Of a stretch of 64,000 nt of DNA, positions 48,580-60,689 are shown in pieces. The notes below the pieces were generated by a model that had not been told where the DNA came from, searched no databases, and was given only the letters and a program-made list of their open reading frames with translations. Both the position numbers and the translations under genes were made by a program. This stretch comes from Undaria pinnatifida (lineage: Eukaryota; Sar; Phaeophyceae; Laminariales; Alariaceae): the NCBI GenBank assembly GCA_012845835.1, contig JABAKD010000021.1, positions 7,523,006 through 7,587,005 on the forward strand, given 5' to 3'. Position 1 is the stretch's first letter. Every line of letters starts with the position of its first letter.

Positions 48580-50075
48580 TTACGCTCATCATGCTTTCCC
48601 TCTGAGAGAGCTCTCTAAAGGGTTAGTCAACTTGTACGATTGCGGGCGTCGGTCTTTCCAAGGCAATTTTGCTGTCATCGTCAGTTACGTGAGGTTGTCC
48701 CGTGGACAAAAACCAGTGACCGACCATGCTGTATTTTCTTGTTTTTCTTTGCTTTTTTTCTTTATTCTGCGGGGGTATTTGTGAGCGGTGAACCGTATCA
48801 TTGTGGGCGCCCATACCCCAGGACACACCAGTGTTGTTGTCGTCAGCTACTTGGCGTTTTCCCGTGCACAACCAATGACGGACAATGCTGTTTTGTTTTG
48901 TTTTCCTTTGCTTTTTTTCTTCTTTCTGAAGGGATACTTGTGGGCGGTGAAGTATGATAATTTGTGGGCGTCCGTCTGCCAGGGCAATTTGCTCTTGTCA
49001 TCGTCAGTTACGTGACGTTGTCAGATGGAAAAAACAAAGGTTTGATGTTTTTTTTGTGTTCCTCTGTTTTTTTTCTTCTTTCTGCGGGGATATTTGTGAG
49101 GGGCGCACTACTGCATCATTGTGGGCGCGTCCATAATCCAGGACACATTAATCGTTGTTGTCGTCAGCTACGTGACGTTTTCCCGTGGACAACCAATGAC
49201 GGACGACGCTGCTTTTATTTGATTTTTCCTTTGTTTTTTTCTTCTTACTGCAGAATATTTGTGGGCAGTGAAATGCATGATAGTTTGTTAGCGTCCGGCT
49301 TTCGGGGCAATTTGTTGTTACCGTCAGTTACGTGAGGTTGTCAGGTGGACAAAACCAAGGGCTTGACGATGCTCCATTTTTTTTTTTTCCTTTTATTTTT
49401 CCTTTTCCTTTCTGAGGGATATTTGTGAGCGGCGCACTTTGCATCATTGTGGACGCCCATACCCCAGGACACATTGCTGTTGTCAGTGTGACGTTTTCCC
49501 GTGCACGACCAATGACGGACGATGATGTATTTTCGTGTTTTCTTGTTCTTTTATTTTCATCATTCTTCGGGGATATTTGTGAGCAGCAAACTGCATCATT
49601 GCGGGCATCCGTGTTCCAGCACATTTTGCGGTTGTCGTCAGCAACGTGAAGTTTTCCCGTGGACAACCAACGACGGACGACGTCTTTTTTGTTTTTCTTC
49701 GTTTTTCTTCTTTCTTTTTGCGGGGATATTTGTGAGCAGCGAGTTGTATGATATACTACGGGCGTCAATCGTCTGCTATCGTCATTCACGTGATGTTGTC
49801 CCGTGGGCAACCAATGACGGACGATGCTGTATCTTGTTTGTTTTTGTTTTGTTTTGTTTCTTTCTGCGGGGGTATCTGTGAACGGCGAATTGTATAATAT
49901 GATTCATTGTTATTGCGGGCGTCCCTATTCCAGGACATTTTGTTTGATGTTACCTTCAGTTAGCTGACGTTGTCCCGTGGACAAATCGATGACTTGGCAA
50001 TGCTTTGTTTTTTGTTTTCCTCTGCTTTTTTTCTTTTCTTCCTGCGGGAACATTAGCGAGCGGCCTACGTTGAAG
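48580..50075. repeat. Tandem array of 150-165-bp units, about nine copies
   Basis: ATATTTGTGAGC-type blocks recur near 48776, 48925, 49091, 49256, 49419, 49572, 49725 and 49871. Each unit has CGTCAGTTACGTGACGTTGT, CCCGTGGACAACCAATGACG and a T-rich tract (TTTTCTTCTTTCTGCGGGG). TTTTG pentamers appear near 48893 and 49840. Confidence 0.92.
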
Positions 50076-50159
50076 TTCATGCTGCGCATTGTCAGATGGC
50101 AGGCATACTCTTGACGCACGTATTGTAATACAACCGATGCATTCCACAGCCGTCAGGTA

Positions 50160-50400
50160 TTGTCCTCCTCAAAAACGGGATTCATCGTTTCCGTGCACAG
50201 ATTGATTAACATCACCCGGTTGACCCTGGTACAAGCTAGCTCTAAGGGGAGTCGCCGACCTATCCTTAATGAGGACACACATCCATTCATACGCGCGATC
50301 GGAGTATCACACACAGCTTACACAGATGAGTTTCGACGAAATCTTCGATCTCACAGCTGGAGTGATCTCACAGCTGGAGTGAATTTTAATTTTTTATAAC
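50160..50400 (-). repeat. Dispersed CAGCTGTGAGATCGA family, full reversed copy
   Basis: GATTAACATCACCCGGTTGA, CTAAGGGGAGTCGCCGACC, GCGCGATCGGAGTATCACAC and CGACGAAATCTTCGATCTCA. Confidence 0.75.
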
Positions 50401-50496
50401 AAATATTACAGCATTACACATCTACCAACAAGAAATAATCCAATGGGAACGCCAGGCCCACTTTTCGGGAAACGAGTCGTCCCACGGCAGGTGTGG

Positions 50497-50642
50497 CAAT
50501 TTTTACGAGTAGCCCAGAGTTTCTGGCCGGTTGAGCTCCTCAAGCGAGTAGCTACCGGTTAGCCTGGCACTTTTAGTAGCCCAGGGTTTCTGGCCGGTCG
50601 AGCTCCTCAAGCGAGTAGCTACCGGTTAGCCTGGCAATTTTA
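50497..50642. repeat. Two-copy direct repeat, about 70 bp
   Basis: GTAGCCCAGGGTTTCTGGCC and CTCCTCAAGCGAGTAGCTAC occur twice in tandem. Confidence 0.85.
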
Positions 50643-51039
50643 CGAGTATCTTAGTTTTAGTTCCAGCGCATAAAATAAGTGTTGTCAAGTTGCGAGGTTG
50701 ACTGCCTGCCCAGTCATGCTTCAGGTCAGATATTGAACTAGCTCCTCACGTTAGGAATCCAGAAAATTCTTATAATCTTCTGCAGCACACCTACCGCGGG
50801 ATGACTCAAACGCTCAGAAATGCTCGGACTAGCAAATCCTACAGAGAGCGGTTAGCGTTACGCCAAGCCCTATCTACCAGATACAAGCTTCCCCTTTCGG
50901 AGGGTCGTTGGCTTGAAGTTCCCGAGGTATCACAAGTAGAAAACGGGGGCCGGGGACAGATAATAATCAAAGAAAAACATATCCACCAGGCAAACCATCG
51001 CAGACGAGATTGTAGAGTAGCTCACACAATATGCTGCGC

Positions 51040-51130
51040 TCATGGTTGCTCCACCTGATCCCCAGGGAACAATACCTGATCCCCCAGGTGGTTCCCCAGG
51101 GATCACCACCTGATCCCCAGGAATCGAGGC
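51040..51130. repeat. CCTGATCCCCAGG short palindromic repeats
   Basis: Three or four units around CACCTGATCCCCAGG, able to form alternate hairpins. Confidence 0.75.
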
Positions 51131-51177
51131 GGGTCAACACACTCACGCACCCGCATACAACGGCAGCTTGCGTACGC

Positions 51178-51312
51178 CAGCTAGCGCTGGATTGCAAATA
51201 TAATTGAGATTAATTTACACACGGCATGTATGAAATACTACGTGGAAGTGCGGTGCGGTGAGCTTAAGCTTTAGTTTTCCCCATCCGCCGGAGGATTGAA
51301 AAAACGAAAATC
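51178..51312 (+). mobile_element. Retroposon-like repeat with A-rich end, copy 2
   Basis: GCCAGCTAGCGCTGGATTGC, GAAATACTACGTGGAAGTGC and CCCCATCCGCCGGAGGATTG then A-rich, matching 27655-27797. Confidence 0.65.
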
Positions 51313-51389
51313 AAGGCTGGTGGCGTTCCTTGTTGGCGAGCCCACACTGTATCGTACAAAATATCACGTTGGTATAATACTGTATACCT

Positions 51390-51645
51390 CCGACAGATCA
51401 CTGACCCCTGCTTGGTGATCTAGATCGTTCGTGGAAGATCTGTATGGTCTAGCTAATGTTACCGGGTGGAGGCCGTATAATCTACATGACCTAGCATATG
51501 TTTCTTGGGCTTAATATGTACTCTACAGACACAGATCTAACACAGCACATCGAAACGGCAGATACGGGATGCTACTGCGGTAGATGATCTAGATGATCTA
51601 TAGATGATCTAGATCTTGATCTATCAGAGGTATGTAATACTGCCA
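51390..51645. repeat. GATC-rich dispersed repeat
   Basis: GGTGATCTAGATCGTTCG, GATGATCTAGATGATCTATA and GATCTAGATCTTGATC. Confidence 0.65.
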
Positions 51646-51654
51646 AGACATACA

Positions 51655-52705
51655 CACTATGAGCCGTTTTCGTTGGATCAAGCACAAGCCGGGCTTCATC
51701 CGACACAAAACCTGGCGCGTATCCCGCGCAACCAAGGTAACAAAGAAAAGCTGCCACAGACTGCCCAACACACGCTCTCGGCCGTTTCCATTGGATGAAG
51801 CCGTGCGTGATCCCACTGCTTGATCCCACACAAACCCTGCGGCGTATTCCGCGCTATCTATGCATACAAACCCAAGAAACAAAGTTGCCACAGACGACGG
51901 GGGGATCCAGGGGCCAGCCACTCCCTCACATAGTCTCCGCACTACACGCAAGGAGCGGTACCGCAAACACACTACGTATTAGTACACGATCACAATCGCC
52001 AATACCGCTGAGAGCTCGCAATAAAGTACGGAAGACAGATGATAATCATGTCACACTGCTTGATCTCACAAAAACCAGGCACGTATTCTGCGGTACCAAG
52101 CCAGGAAAGGGCAATTGCCACAGCCGTTGAAGCGAACCGGGGGTCAATCACTCCCCCCAATGGCGTCGCCGGCAGGACATAGTGTCCGCACCACATATAC
52201 GCAAAGAGCTGTACAGCCGTGGCCCCGCGTTTAGTGCGGTTCTCTTCTGTGCGGGGTCCCAGTTTAACGCGGTGTGAATCGCTTGTCAGACCACGCTCTA
52301 CAGAGTACGGTATGATGCTGTCTCAGGACAGTGCGAGGTCTCACTTTCGCGCGTCTTTGGTGCGTGTATTATTGCTAGCTGGCAAGGCACCGCACCACAA
52401 AGATGGATCACGAGTGTAATAGCCGACCATTAATAGCACCTTATTACGCCATGTACACAACGTGTGCTATGTGTACAACACAAATCTACGGGTCAGCACC
52501 GCAGAGCTCGCATTACCATCAGGAGACGAATGCCAACAAAATCAAACCGTCCTATCCTACACAAAACCTGCCGCGTACTCCACGCTTACAAGAGGCCAGG
52601 ACAAAAAAAAAAAGGTTGCCACATCAGCATAGGGGAGTCAGTCACTCCCTCGTTGGCGTAGCCGGCAGGATATAGTGTCCGCACCACAAGCAAAGACCTG
52701 TACAA
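51655..52705 (+). repeat. Four diverged copies of a ~150-bp repeat
   Basis: Copies start near 51680, 51800, 52045 and 52540. They share CACAAAACCTGGCGCGTA, GTTGCCACAGAC, CACTCCCTC, GGCAGGACATAGTGTCCGC and CACCACA. Interspersed 120-codon frames are not coding-like. Confidence 0.75.
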
Positions 52706-53119
52706 TTTAGTGAACCCTTTTCGGATATCAAAGGGAAAAATTGTTTTTAAGGGGTGACGATTACAGCACCGATCACACCAAGCAATCCGAGCCACTGGAC
52801 AGGGATGTGTCCGGAGCCCAAAGGAGGAAAATGTTCGACACGTGTGTGTCATAGCATCCCGACTGATATTTGTACTGCCGCACGCTCTTCCCGTTCGCAG
52901 AAGGCTGATACATAAAACGGCACTTGTTGTTTCTTACGTCGCGATGCCTGGGTCTTAAAAGAGCCAACACGTTCATACATGCGACACACGCACATGTATG
53001 CACGACATGGTCCTACCGGTCATTTTTGCCGACAGCTCGCACTCGCACAATCTTTAGACGGATGATTTTCTTTATTGTTACTTTGCTTATCCAATTTATT
53101 ATCGGCGCATTTTTATTAT

Positions 53120-53270
53120 TCTCCCTCCCTAGACGTAACTCAGGTCCGGGGTCACGAAGCAGACTCTTTTCCCCCCTCCCCACTACGGCACGCGCCTTCA
53201 TTTTTATCGCGAGAAGACTTGTCTTCCCCACTCGTCGACTCGCACCGAAATGCTAAAACACCGCAATTGT
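53120..53270 (-). mobile_element. SINE fragment (family 2)
   Basis: ACGTAACTCAGGTCCGGGGTC and TTCATTTTTATCGCGAGAAG match the body of the 29.2-kb copy. Confidence 0.6.
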
Positions 53271-53334
53271 CGTTCTTTTTGTGTTCGCAATACCTGCCTA
53301 CACCCAAAAAGGGCTTATCGTTGTGTGTTGTTGC

Positions 53335-53402
53335 TGTTCTCACAAAAAATCGCATAATCAAGTCCGTGGTCACAGGACAGGCTCCAGTCACTCTGGCGCG
53401 GA
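53335..53402 (+). repeat. 70-bp repeat shared with 59.29 kb
   Basis: CGCATAATCAAGTCCGTGGT and CACAGGACAGGCTCCAGTCA appear identically at 59305-59360. Confidence 0.85.
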
Positions 53403-53409
53403 AAAATCA

Positions 53410-54590
53410 TGTACGTAATGTCAGCTCGTACGACGTGTGAGCGCGAAGCGCCAACATCATGAGTGGTACATATCATGCAGACCAGTTGATCGCTATCATA
53501 AATACGTGAACAAATCTTCTTATATACGTATTACTCGCGCAAGTATATCTTTTCTTTACTTCGCGCAGAACCGGACCAAAAAACTAATTTATGGGCGCAG
53601 TGCAGCGAATGCATCAATTAGCTCATTATTTCAAGTATTGTTCTCCCCTGCAATTTGTCTATATCATACGCTCCGCGCTCGTATCCAGCACGTTCGGCAT
53701 TGCATGGCCAAAACCATCTTGCTGTATAATGTCTTCATCGCAGCACTGCTTGTAGACATTAATCATCTGGCAAAATATCATGCCATCTTACTGCCATATA
53801 CAGTAAAAAGAAAGGCAGGCTGGCATTTACAGGAACGTCAGAAATCCGGGAGCCAAAACACTGAAGGTAGCGTAGGGTGCACCCTCTCCCACATGTTATC
53901 ACTCTTCCGTGGAATGTTACCGGTAAATCACTCACCAGCTCACCAACGCCACAGCACCGCTGTTTAGACATCCTAGACTACGTACCAGGCATACAGTAGA
54001 CAAGACTAGACATGTGGACCGTCGTAGTTGTGTAGTTGGAGTCTCCAACAGCTGTCACTAGTTTTGACGCTACAACTCGTGTATATACTAGATGGGTAGT
54101 TAAAAGTGGATTGAATTAGACGTATTACACCAGGTAGTAGACAAGAACTAGAAATACTTCAAGTGTAGGCTATTCTGCAGACAGCTGTCGCTCGTTCTAA
54201 GATTTTAACTCGAATACGAGATTACTATTCAGGAGTCCGAACCCCCGCAACTGGCAGCCGTATGGTATATATGACGGTGTGTGGCACAAAATATTACGCC
54301 TGGTACTGTACCTGGTACCGTATGATGTATCATATAACATACAAGGGGCTTTGCCTGCGGCCTGGACGGTCACCGGTCGCAAGACTCGCGTGATGCCCAC
54401 GTATCTATGAGAGGAGGAGGATGAAGGTCAGACTCAATGCCAAGAGATTGAGAATGCGCGTTACCAACCTTGGTACCATGGTAAACGTCTTTCAGGGCAG
54501 CTGGATCCCTGGTTAATACAACCTGCACGGCCTTCTGTATTACCCGTCGTGTCTAAATTCAACCTTTCAGGTACTTGCTCTATGGTCCAC
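53410..54590. other. No recognised gene
   Basis: A 176-codon plus-strand frame (53437-53967) has no recognisable domain. TACCTGGTA at 54309 sits in a GTACTGTACCTGGTACCGTA context. Confidence 0.3.
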
Positions 54591-54595
54591 GTAGA

Positions 54596-54850
54596 TGCCC
54601 CCGAACCAACACGCCTTCAACGTATCAAGATTCAAGACCGCCGTTCCAGAAAACTCCAGATTTCCTATGTTCACTATTCGACGTTGACGGTGAAAGCCGG
54701 ATGATCTGAATGATAAAAACGTAGATGTCCCCGAACCAACACGCCTTCCATGTATTGAGATTCAAAACCGTTCCAGAAAACTCCAGATTTCCTACGTTCA
54801 ATATTCCACGATGACGGTGAGAGCCGGATGATCTGAATGATAAAAACACA
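54596..54850. repeat. Two-copy tandem repeat, 130-bp step
   Basis: CCGAACCAACACGCCTTC at 54601 and 54731; GTTCCAGAAAACTCCAGATT and AGCCGGATGATCTGAATGAT in both. Confidence 0.92.
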
Positions 54851-55159
54851 AGTTTCTGGGGTTGGATCTATACATGCACTAATCCTGCGCAACATATCAC
54901 AACGACAGATGTAGGGTTTATATGATGCTGTATGATTTAAATCGTGGTCTGTCCGATGTGAGCAAGACTCCGTGCTGAACCTGGTTACGTCTTGACGCGC
55001 GGTATGATGGTTTCGGAAACACGAAACCACCCTCTTCTTGCCAAAACCAAGAACGAGCCCAGCCTAATTTATTTTTATAAGATGTTCATATAGACTAAAT
55101 AACCAAACGGTCCTTACATTTCCGGATAGAGTGGTACCCCCTATTCTGTGGCTCCAGCA

Positions 55160-55730
55160 CTACCCTACTACTATACTACTACTACTTGTGGCGTCTACGT
55201 AGAGCCATTCGGGCGTAACTTGGGGTTTCCTACTGAGAATTAGGTTTTGCATTTTGTTACTCGAACCGTAACATGTAACCGACATAGAAACTTCCAACTG
55301 TGACCGAGTACGACGCGTAGGTACCCCTCTGTTTTCTGTTTTAGTTGCTGATTCCGGTCCATCTACCGAGTCGGGTGTGCAGCGACGCGGGCCCCGGGAT
55401 CTTGTTAACTTCATGGACGGAGGTGTGGAGGCGTACGTGAGAGACACAATACAATTTCGAGTGAATTACGGCGTCATCGCGACAAAGCGAGCCACCACAC
55501 TTCCACTCCTGAACTCAGCGGAGCCAGGGGGCAGCATCGATGTATACCAGGCTAGGTAGATGCACCCGAATCCACAACAAAGAAAAAAAAGAGTGACGTT
55601 ACGTGCCCAAGCCTCATATGCCGGGTACATGTTACGGTTCGATTAATAAGATGCATGCCTTCGTGTCATCAGGAAACCCGACGATACACGCTTGTACCCT
55701 GACGCCATACACTAGTGTTGACGCTGCTGT
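55160..55730. repeat. Wide inverted repeat with similar frames on both arms
   Basis: The left arm (55160-55290, minus strand) and right arm (55610-55735, plus strand) share ACATGTTACGGTTCGA, AAATGCA/AGATGCA and AGGAAACCC. The encoded strings VTCYGSSNKMQN and GTCYGSINKMHA are alike. The 330-bp centre contains no recognised gene. Confidence 0.6.
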
Positions 55731-56083
55731 GCTAACGACACTACTCCACGACATGTACACAGTCACGATCTGCCGGCACTGCTACTACTGTGATACTCCA
55801 CTGTTACTGTACCACAAGTACCGCAGCTCATTTGTGTCGGGAACTGCTGCCAGGAACTGCAGCAGTGCCTCTCACAAATGGCAGCACATGTTTTGCGTAC
55901 TCGTCCACACTACGAGTCTACACTACTAATTAATACGAGATGCCTGGTGGTTTATCATAGATATTATAGCCAAGCAGCATCAACAATGATATTGTACGAA
56001 GCATACGCGTTGCAACACACCATACGGAGTATATACTCGTAGCTCAAGAGGGCGGTAGATTATACCAACAAAATCACCAGAGC

Positions 56084-56173
56084 TTAACCCCTTTCGAGCC
56101 CCAGGACCCCTCCCTGTACTAATTCCAAGTAGTCTGTCCCCAACAAACAGGTTTCCAGTTCTAAAGGCGTTAA
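56084..56173. mobile_element. TTAA-flanked mini-MITE, best copy
   Basis: TTAACCCCTTTCGAG at the left and TTCTAAAGGCGTTAA at the right, imperfect inverted repeats with TTAA on both outer sides. The interior reads ACTAATTCCAAGTAG and TGTCCCCAACAAACAGG. Confidence 0.6.
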
Positions 56174-56179
56174 CATGGT

Positions 56180-57640
56180 CCCAGGGACCCAGGGGATACA
56201 GCTGCATTATGGTTGATAGTCCCTCTTTGCTCTTTGGTGGAGCAGTGCGATACAAAGCAACCTACTATAGGTATATACTCTGTTGTAAACAATCTCGGAT
56301 ATACCAAGAAAAGAAATGCAGACCCACGCTGCGTCAGGATTTCTTATTTGGGAGAGGATGTAACGGTTCCGGATTTCTTATTTTCCTGGCAATACCAGCC
56401 TACATATCTTTGTCGTGTTCGAATACTGCCGTACTGGTACTATTAATAGTATGATATCTCGTCTACAGCTCCAGCAGCAGCGTGATCCAGGTACTTAAAC
56501 AAGTCAAGTGCAAGTATCGGCAGCGAAAGTATTCAAGCTCCGCTGTGTTGACGTCGGATGCACAAGTGGCGCACCAGGGTACGGAAGAGAGCTTGAGTGA
56601 CAGCATCTACTACAACCACCTGTGCTGCTCGCAAGGATCACATGTGCCACCAGTGCTCTGCCTGCCAGCACCAACTCACATTTGGCCACCTCTCGAGTGT
56701 ACGAGTATACGTCCTCCTGCCATGCATGCTTCCTCTCAAGTCTCAGGTCAACACTACGAGAAATTCGTAAAAAAAAAACAAAGCAAAAGGTCAACTTCTT
56801 CTGGTGCCATCGTGCATAATTGCGAATCAACTCAAAACTTACCTAACAGTGTATTAGCTCCACGCTGGTGCGTTCTTGTCTCGGTACTCCGCTTTACGGC
56901 GTCCTGCACTCTCCCCAAAGGCGCTCACCTACTGGCCCGGCAGCCTACGAGTACCTTCGCGGCAAAAAAGTGAAGTTGACAAAGTTCGCCACCGAACCAA
57001 AACGCCTTCGAAGCATTACAAACCTCAACATGAAATTATTTTTTGAAACGTTTTTTTTTATTGTTTTCGCTGGTGTCTATTTCGTTTTCGACAAGAAGCC
57101 TACATAGCAGCGCGACCCCCCCAACCACCACAGCAGCAGCAGTTCGTGGTGTGGAGTGTACTACTAACCGTCTCCCTCCAGTGACCTTGAGCTTAAGACC
57201 TGGCGAAGGTCAACGTATGGCTTCAGTCCCCAATGCCGTGGAGATCATCCCGGTGAGAGTGAAGATCGAGCGTCGATCGTTTGCTTGGTGCGAGGGAAAC
57301 ACAGCTCGGTTTTATTTCGACGATGATGTCATACGATTACGTACAGCAAACGAACAGTGGAGATGAAATCTAAGACTAATTTCAAGTAATTTTTCCCAAA
57401 ACATAACGTGGGTGCAGCGATATTTGGACAAAGGCTGCGCGTAGACAGAGCCCTGAATGTGTAGACTAAATACGCAGCAGTAGCTTTTATTCTATACAAA
57501 CAGCGGTATAAAGTGGGTTCGTGTTTACTACTCGCAAATATGACGCGACCTTATTCATGTGATGATGTTGAGCTCCCTCCCAGCATCGATAGGCTCGAGA
57601 TGACTGCTGCAGCTACCCGGCGCGACGTAGAGCCCTCAAC
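56180..57640. other. No recognised gene
   Basis: Frames at 56482-56973 and 57043-57366 are open, but they lack a supported start or domain. The second begins at a TTG, not an ATG. Confidence 0.3.
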
Positions 57641-57934
57641 ATATATACATGGTACGTCGTGAGTACGCGCAGCGCACGCGAGCCTTGTCTACAACCAGCA
57701 GCAGCAGCAATTCCACCGACGAATTTTCGATATCTGATGAGCGTTGTTCGTGATGAGCTCTCTCCTCTCAACAAGTAACGATAGACTCGAGACTGCTACA
57801 GTTAGTACTCAGCAATAATAGTACTTCATACAGAGTAGGTCGCATGGCGAGATGCCACAGCATGGTCACCCGGATCAGAGCCCTCGTGGTGTTCGGCGTT
57901 TTCTGCGGCTCCGTGTACAGCGCTAGAGCTACAC

Positions 57935-58010
57935 GGGTGGGTGGGTGGAGCGCTGTACACGGGTGGGTGGGTGGGTGGGTGGGTGGGTGGGTGGGTGGGT
58001 GCGGTGGTGG
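57935..58010. repeat. GGGT tetranucleotide array
   Basis: GGGTGGGTGGGTGGGTGGG over about 50 bp, preceded by a 30-bp direct repeat (GAGCGCTGTACACGGGTGGG and TACAGCGCTAGAGCTACACG, partly inverted). Confidence 0.9.
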
Positions 58011-58149
58011 TGATGGTGGATGGATGCAGCCAGGAGAATATCATCAGTACGAAGGGTATTTCTCGTATTTCTTGCAACATCCCAACTGACAGTCCCGACA
58101 GAGACCTCCCAATTTCACTGATGAAACGCGCTCCGCATACGTCTTCGGC

Positions 58150-58590
58150 TGTCCTGCGTACACTGGCTTTGACCGCGTACACTGACTCTGCGCACAAAAT
58201 GATTGACTGCGTGCTTGTCTTTGCTGCGTTGTATTCGCTGTGCTTTGCTGTGCTTCGCTAACTGCGCTGTGCTGTGCTAACTCTGTGTGCTGGTGCTTGT
58301 TGCGCGGTTCTGCTGCCATCCAATCCACGGGCGGCTGTACTATGTGACGTTTTTAATTGATTCCGCCGTACGCTAGTAGTACTGTCTGACTGCGTATAAT
58401 ACATTTTTCTGCGTACACACTGACTGCGTACACTAACTGACTGTTGTTGTGCTGCGATTGGTGTGTTGCGGTGTGCTTGCTGTGCTGTGTTGCGCTCTGC
58501 TTTCTGTATTGTGCGGTGCTGTGTGCTTGCTGTGCTGTGCGGTGGTACTGCTTCTGCCGTGTCCAATACTACATCTACAGGGCCGGCTGT
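58150..58590. repeat. GTGCT/GCTGT-rich low-complexity stretch
   Basis: TGTGCTGTGCTAAC, TTGCGTGTGCTTGCTGTGC-type strings and two copies of GCGTACACTGACTGCG-like sequence. No gene recognised from here to 60170 apart from the 70-bp repeat at 59290-59360. Confidence 0.6.
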
Positions 58591-60028
58591 ACTACGTGAC
58601 TCTTAGGTACGGCCCATCGGAAGGCGCAGCTTTAAAGGCACACTTTTGGTCGGTGAGTCTATTTTACAAGCCCCTCGCGAGAGACTAAAAAAAACTCGCC
58701 CCCCCAAAAAATCGTATGATATTAATACCAGGTGCATAAAGGAAACGTTGTGCGATCGTAAAAAAAGACAAGACATCAATCACCACTCATCAACAAGTCA
58801 ACTAACTCATCAATCAGCGCGCGCCTGGTACCAGTAGACCTTCAATTTCAAATTCGCCAATTCCACTATTATTTTCGCGATGTTTTTGTCGTTGTTGTTG
58901 TAGATTACAGCGAATGAGCCGTACGTCCGAAGGGATCCCGACTCAAGACGTAGAGCTCACTTTTTAGGAGCTCTCGGCTCTCGTGGACCTATTACTCTTC
59001 TCTACTGTTTTTTCCGTTTATTTGAGAGTGCGAACACAACCTAACGATCATCGCACATCGTCCTGACCTCTCCTGCTGACCGCGCCATTATATATATATT
59101 ATTCGTTCGGTTCGGGTGGCAGAGTGACAGCGATGTTGCCGCTGGCGCAAGCTGCATGATTCGCAACGGCTGCTTTCTTTTGGTTTAGCGTGGTCAGCCT
59201 ATTTCGTTCGTCGGTTCGCAGCACACGGACGTCGATATTTCTTGGAGTACATATATCACCCCCTCCTCTCGCTCGCGGGTTCTCTCCTGTATTGTTGTTC
59301 TCACATTAACTCGCATAATCAAGTCCGTGGTCACAGGACAGGCTCCAGTCACTCTGGAGCTGAGGAATCTCTCCTACTCGTATATCACTCGAGTATATAT
59401 GTACGATGTACGATGTGTATATTCAACCGCATGACAAAAAATAATTCCACATTCCACATTCCACCTGGTGGATCAGCCGGCGCTCTAAGGCCCTGCTTCC
59501 AGCCGAACGAAGAAAACACGAATTAATGGAATTCCGCACTATATACTGAACGTTATACGGCTCTCTATTTCTATGACAACTCGATTTCTGGAGTTATTCG
59601 CGTATGTTCGTCATGTGTTTCACAGTGATTTTGTAATTTCCGCACGATGGTCCAATTCCACCTTCTGACCTGGGCTGAAGCGAAATTGTGCTCGATACAA
59701 TGACCCGCTGTGACCCGCCGACCCGCCCCCCTCCTGGAGCCTGTGATCTAACCGATGATGGTCTACTACCACAATGCACTGCTACATACAGATGTGGTAA
59801 AATATATGATGCCCACCCGTAGCGTAACTCTAACCCCGAAACTCGAAACTCGTCGTATCATAAATCTCAAAACCATGTGCCATCATCGCCACCGTATAGC
59901 ACACCAGGTAACACACCTCGCCCTCCCCTAGGTCGAATTTCCATGCTGATAATAATAACAATAATAATAATTCGAGGACGGGGAAGAGAAAACAAACGCC
60001 GAGCGATGATGATGATGCGTTTGTTTAT

Positions 60029-60055
60029 GGAAAGATCTCGGGATGAGATCTTTCC
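60029..60055. repeat. Perfect 11-bp hairpin
   Basis: GGAAAGATCTC and GAGATCTTTCC separated by five bases. Confidence 0.85.
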
Positions 60056-60177
60056 AATCCCGCCGTTTTCGGAACAAGGCTACTACTACGAGAACTACTA
60101 TTAATAATACTACAGGTAGGTTGGTTGGGAGGTATGCACCACTCACTGCTGTTGTTATTTCGCCCGTTGAGGAGCTT

Positions 60178-60493
60178 AGCCGGTCGCCCCGGTGGCGTAT
60201 CAGGTTATCCTCGAGCCTGGTATAGGTCAGTTTCGTGAGTTCGAGCCCCACCGAGTGCATACTTGTATAAATTCGTTGGGACTTTTCGTGTGCACAGATT
60301 GACTTGCGGAAAGCGCGAGAGCGTGAGTTAGCAAAAACTCGATAAAAATCGACGAGCAGAGGGATTGCTGAACCCTATGCGCGATAGAAATTGAAGGCAA
60401 GAACCGGGGGGGGAGAAGGGACGACACCTGTGACCACGGCCTGTCCAGAAAGAAGCTGGAAGGTAGAAGTGTGGAAAAAAAATAAAAAAAAAT
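60178..60493 (+). mobile_element. tRNA-derived SINE (family 1), full-length-like, long A-tail
   Basis: Head CGCCCCGGTGGCGTATCAGG, B box GTGAGTTCGAGCCCC, body GCGCGAGAGCGTGAGTTAGC, tail GACCACGGCCTGTCCAG, ending in two A-runs separated by one T. It lacks one short piece of the 39.3-kb copy. Confidence 0.9.
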
Positions 60494-60689
60494 AGGCCAC
60501 ACCCTCCGCGCTTTTGGGTCAGTGCCACACTAAAGAACGGATGTATTGTAGAAGTATTATTATAGTCTAGTCTATATACATAGCTAGTTACAGGTTTTTA
60601 CAGCATCGCAAGCAAACGCCTCTTCTACGTCATCGGTGGCTACCCTGACACCAAAAAAGACATACAGTAATATTTGTCCCCCTCAAAAA

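Noticed and set aside
57043-57366. 107-codon frame with a signal-peptide-like start
   Set aside because: It starts at TTG, and the hydrophobic start comes from a T-rich tract. No ATG in frame and no recognised domain.
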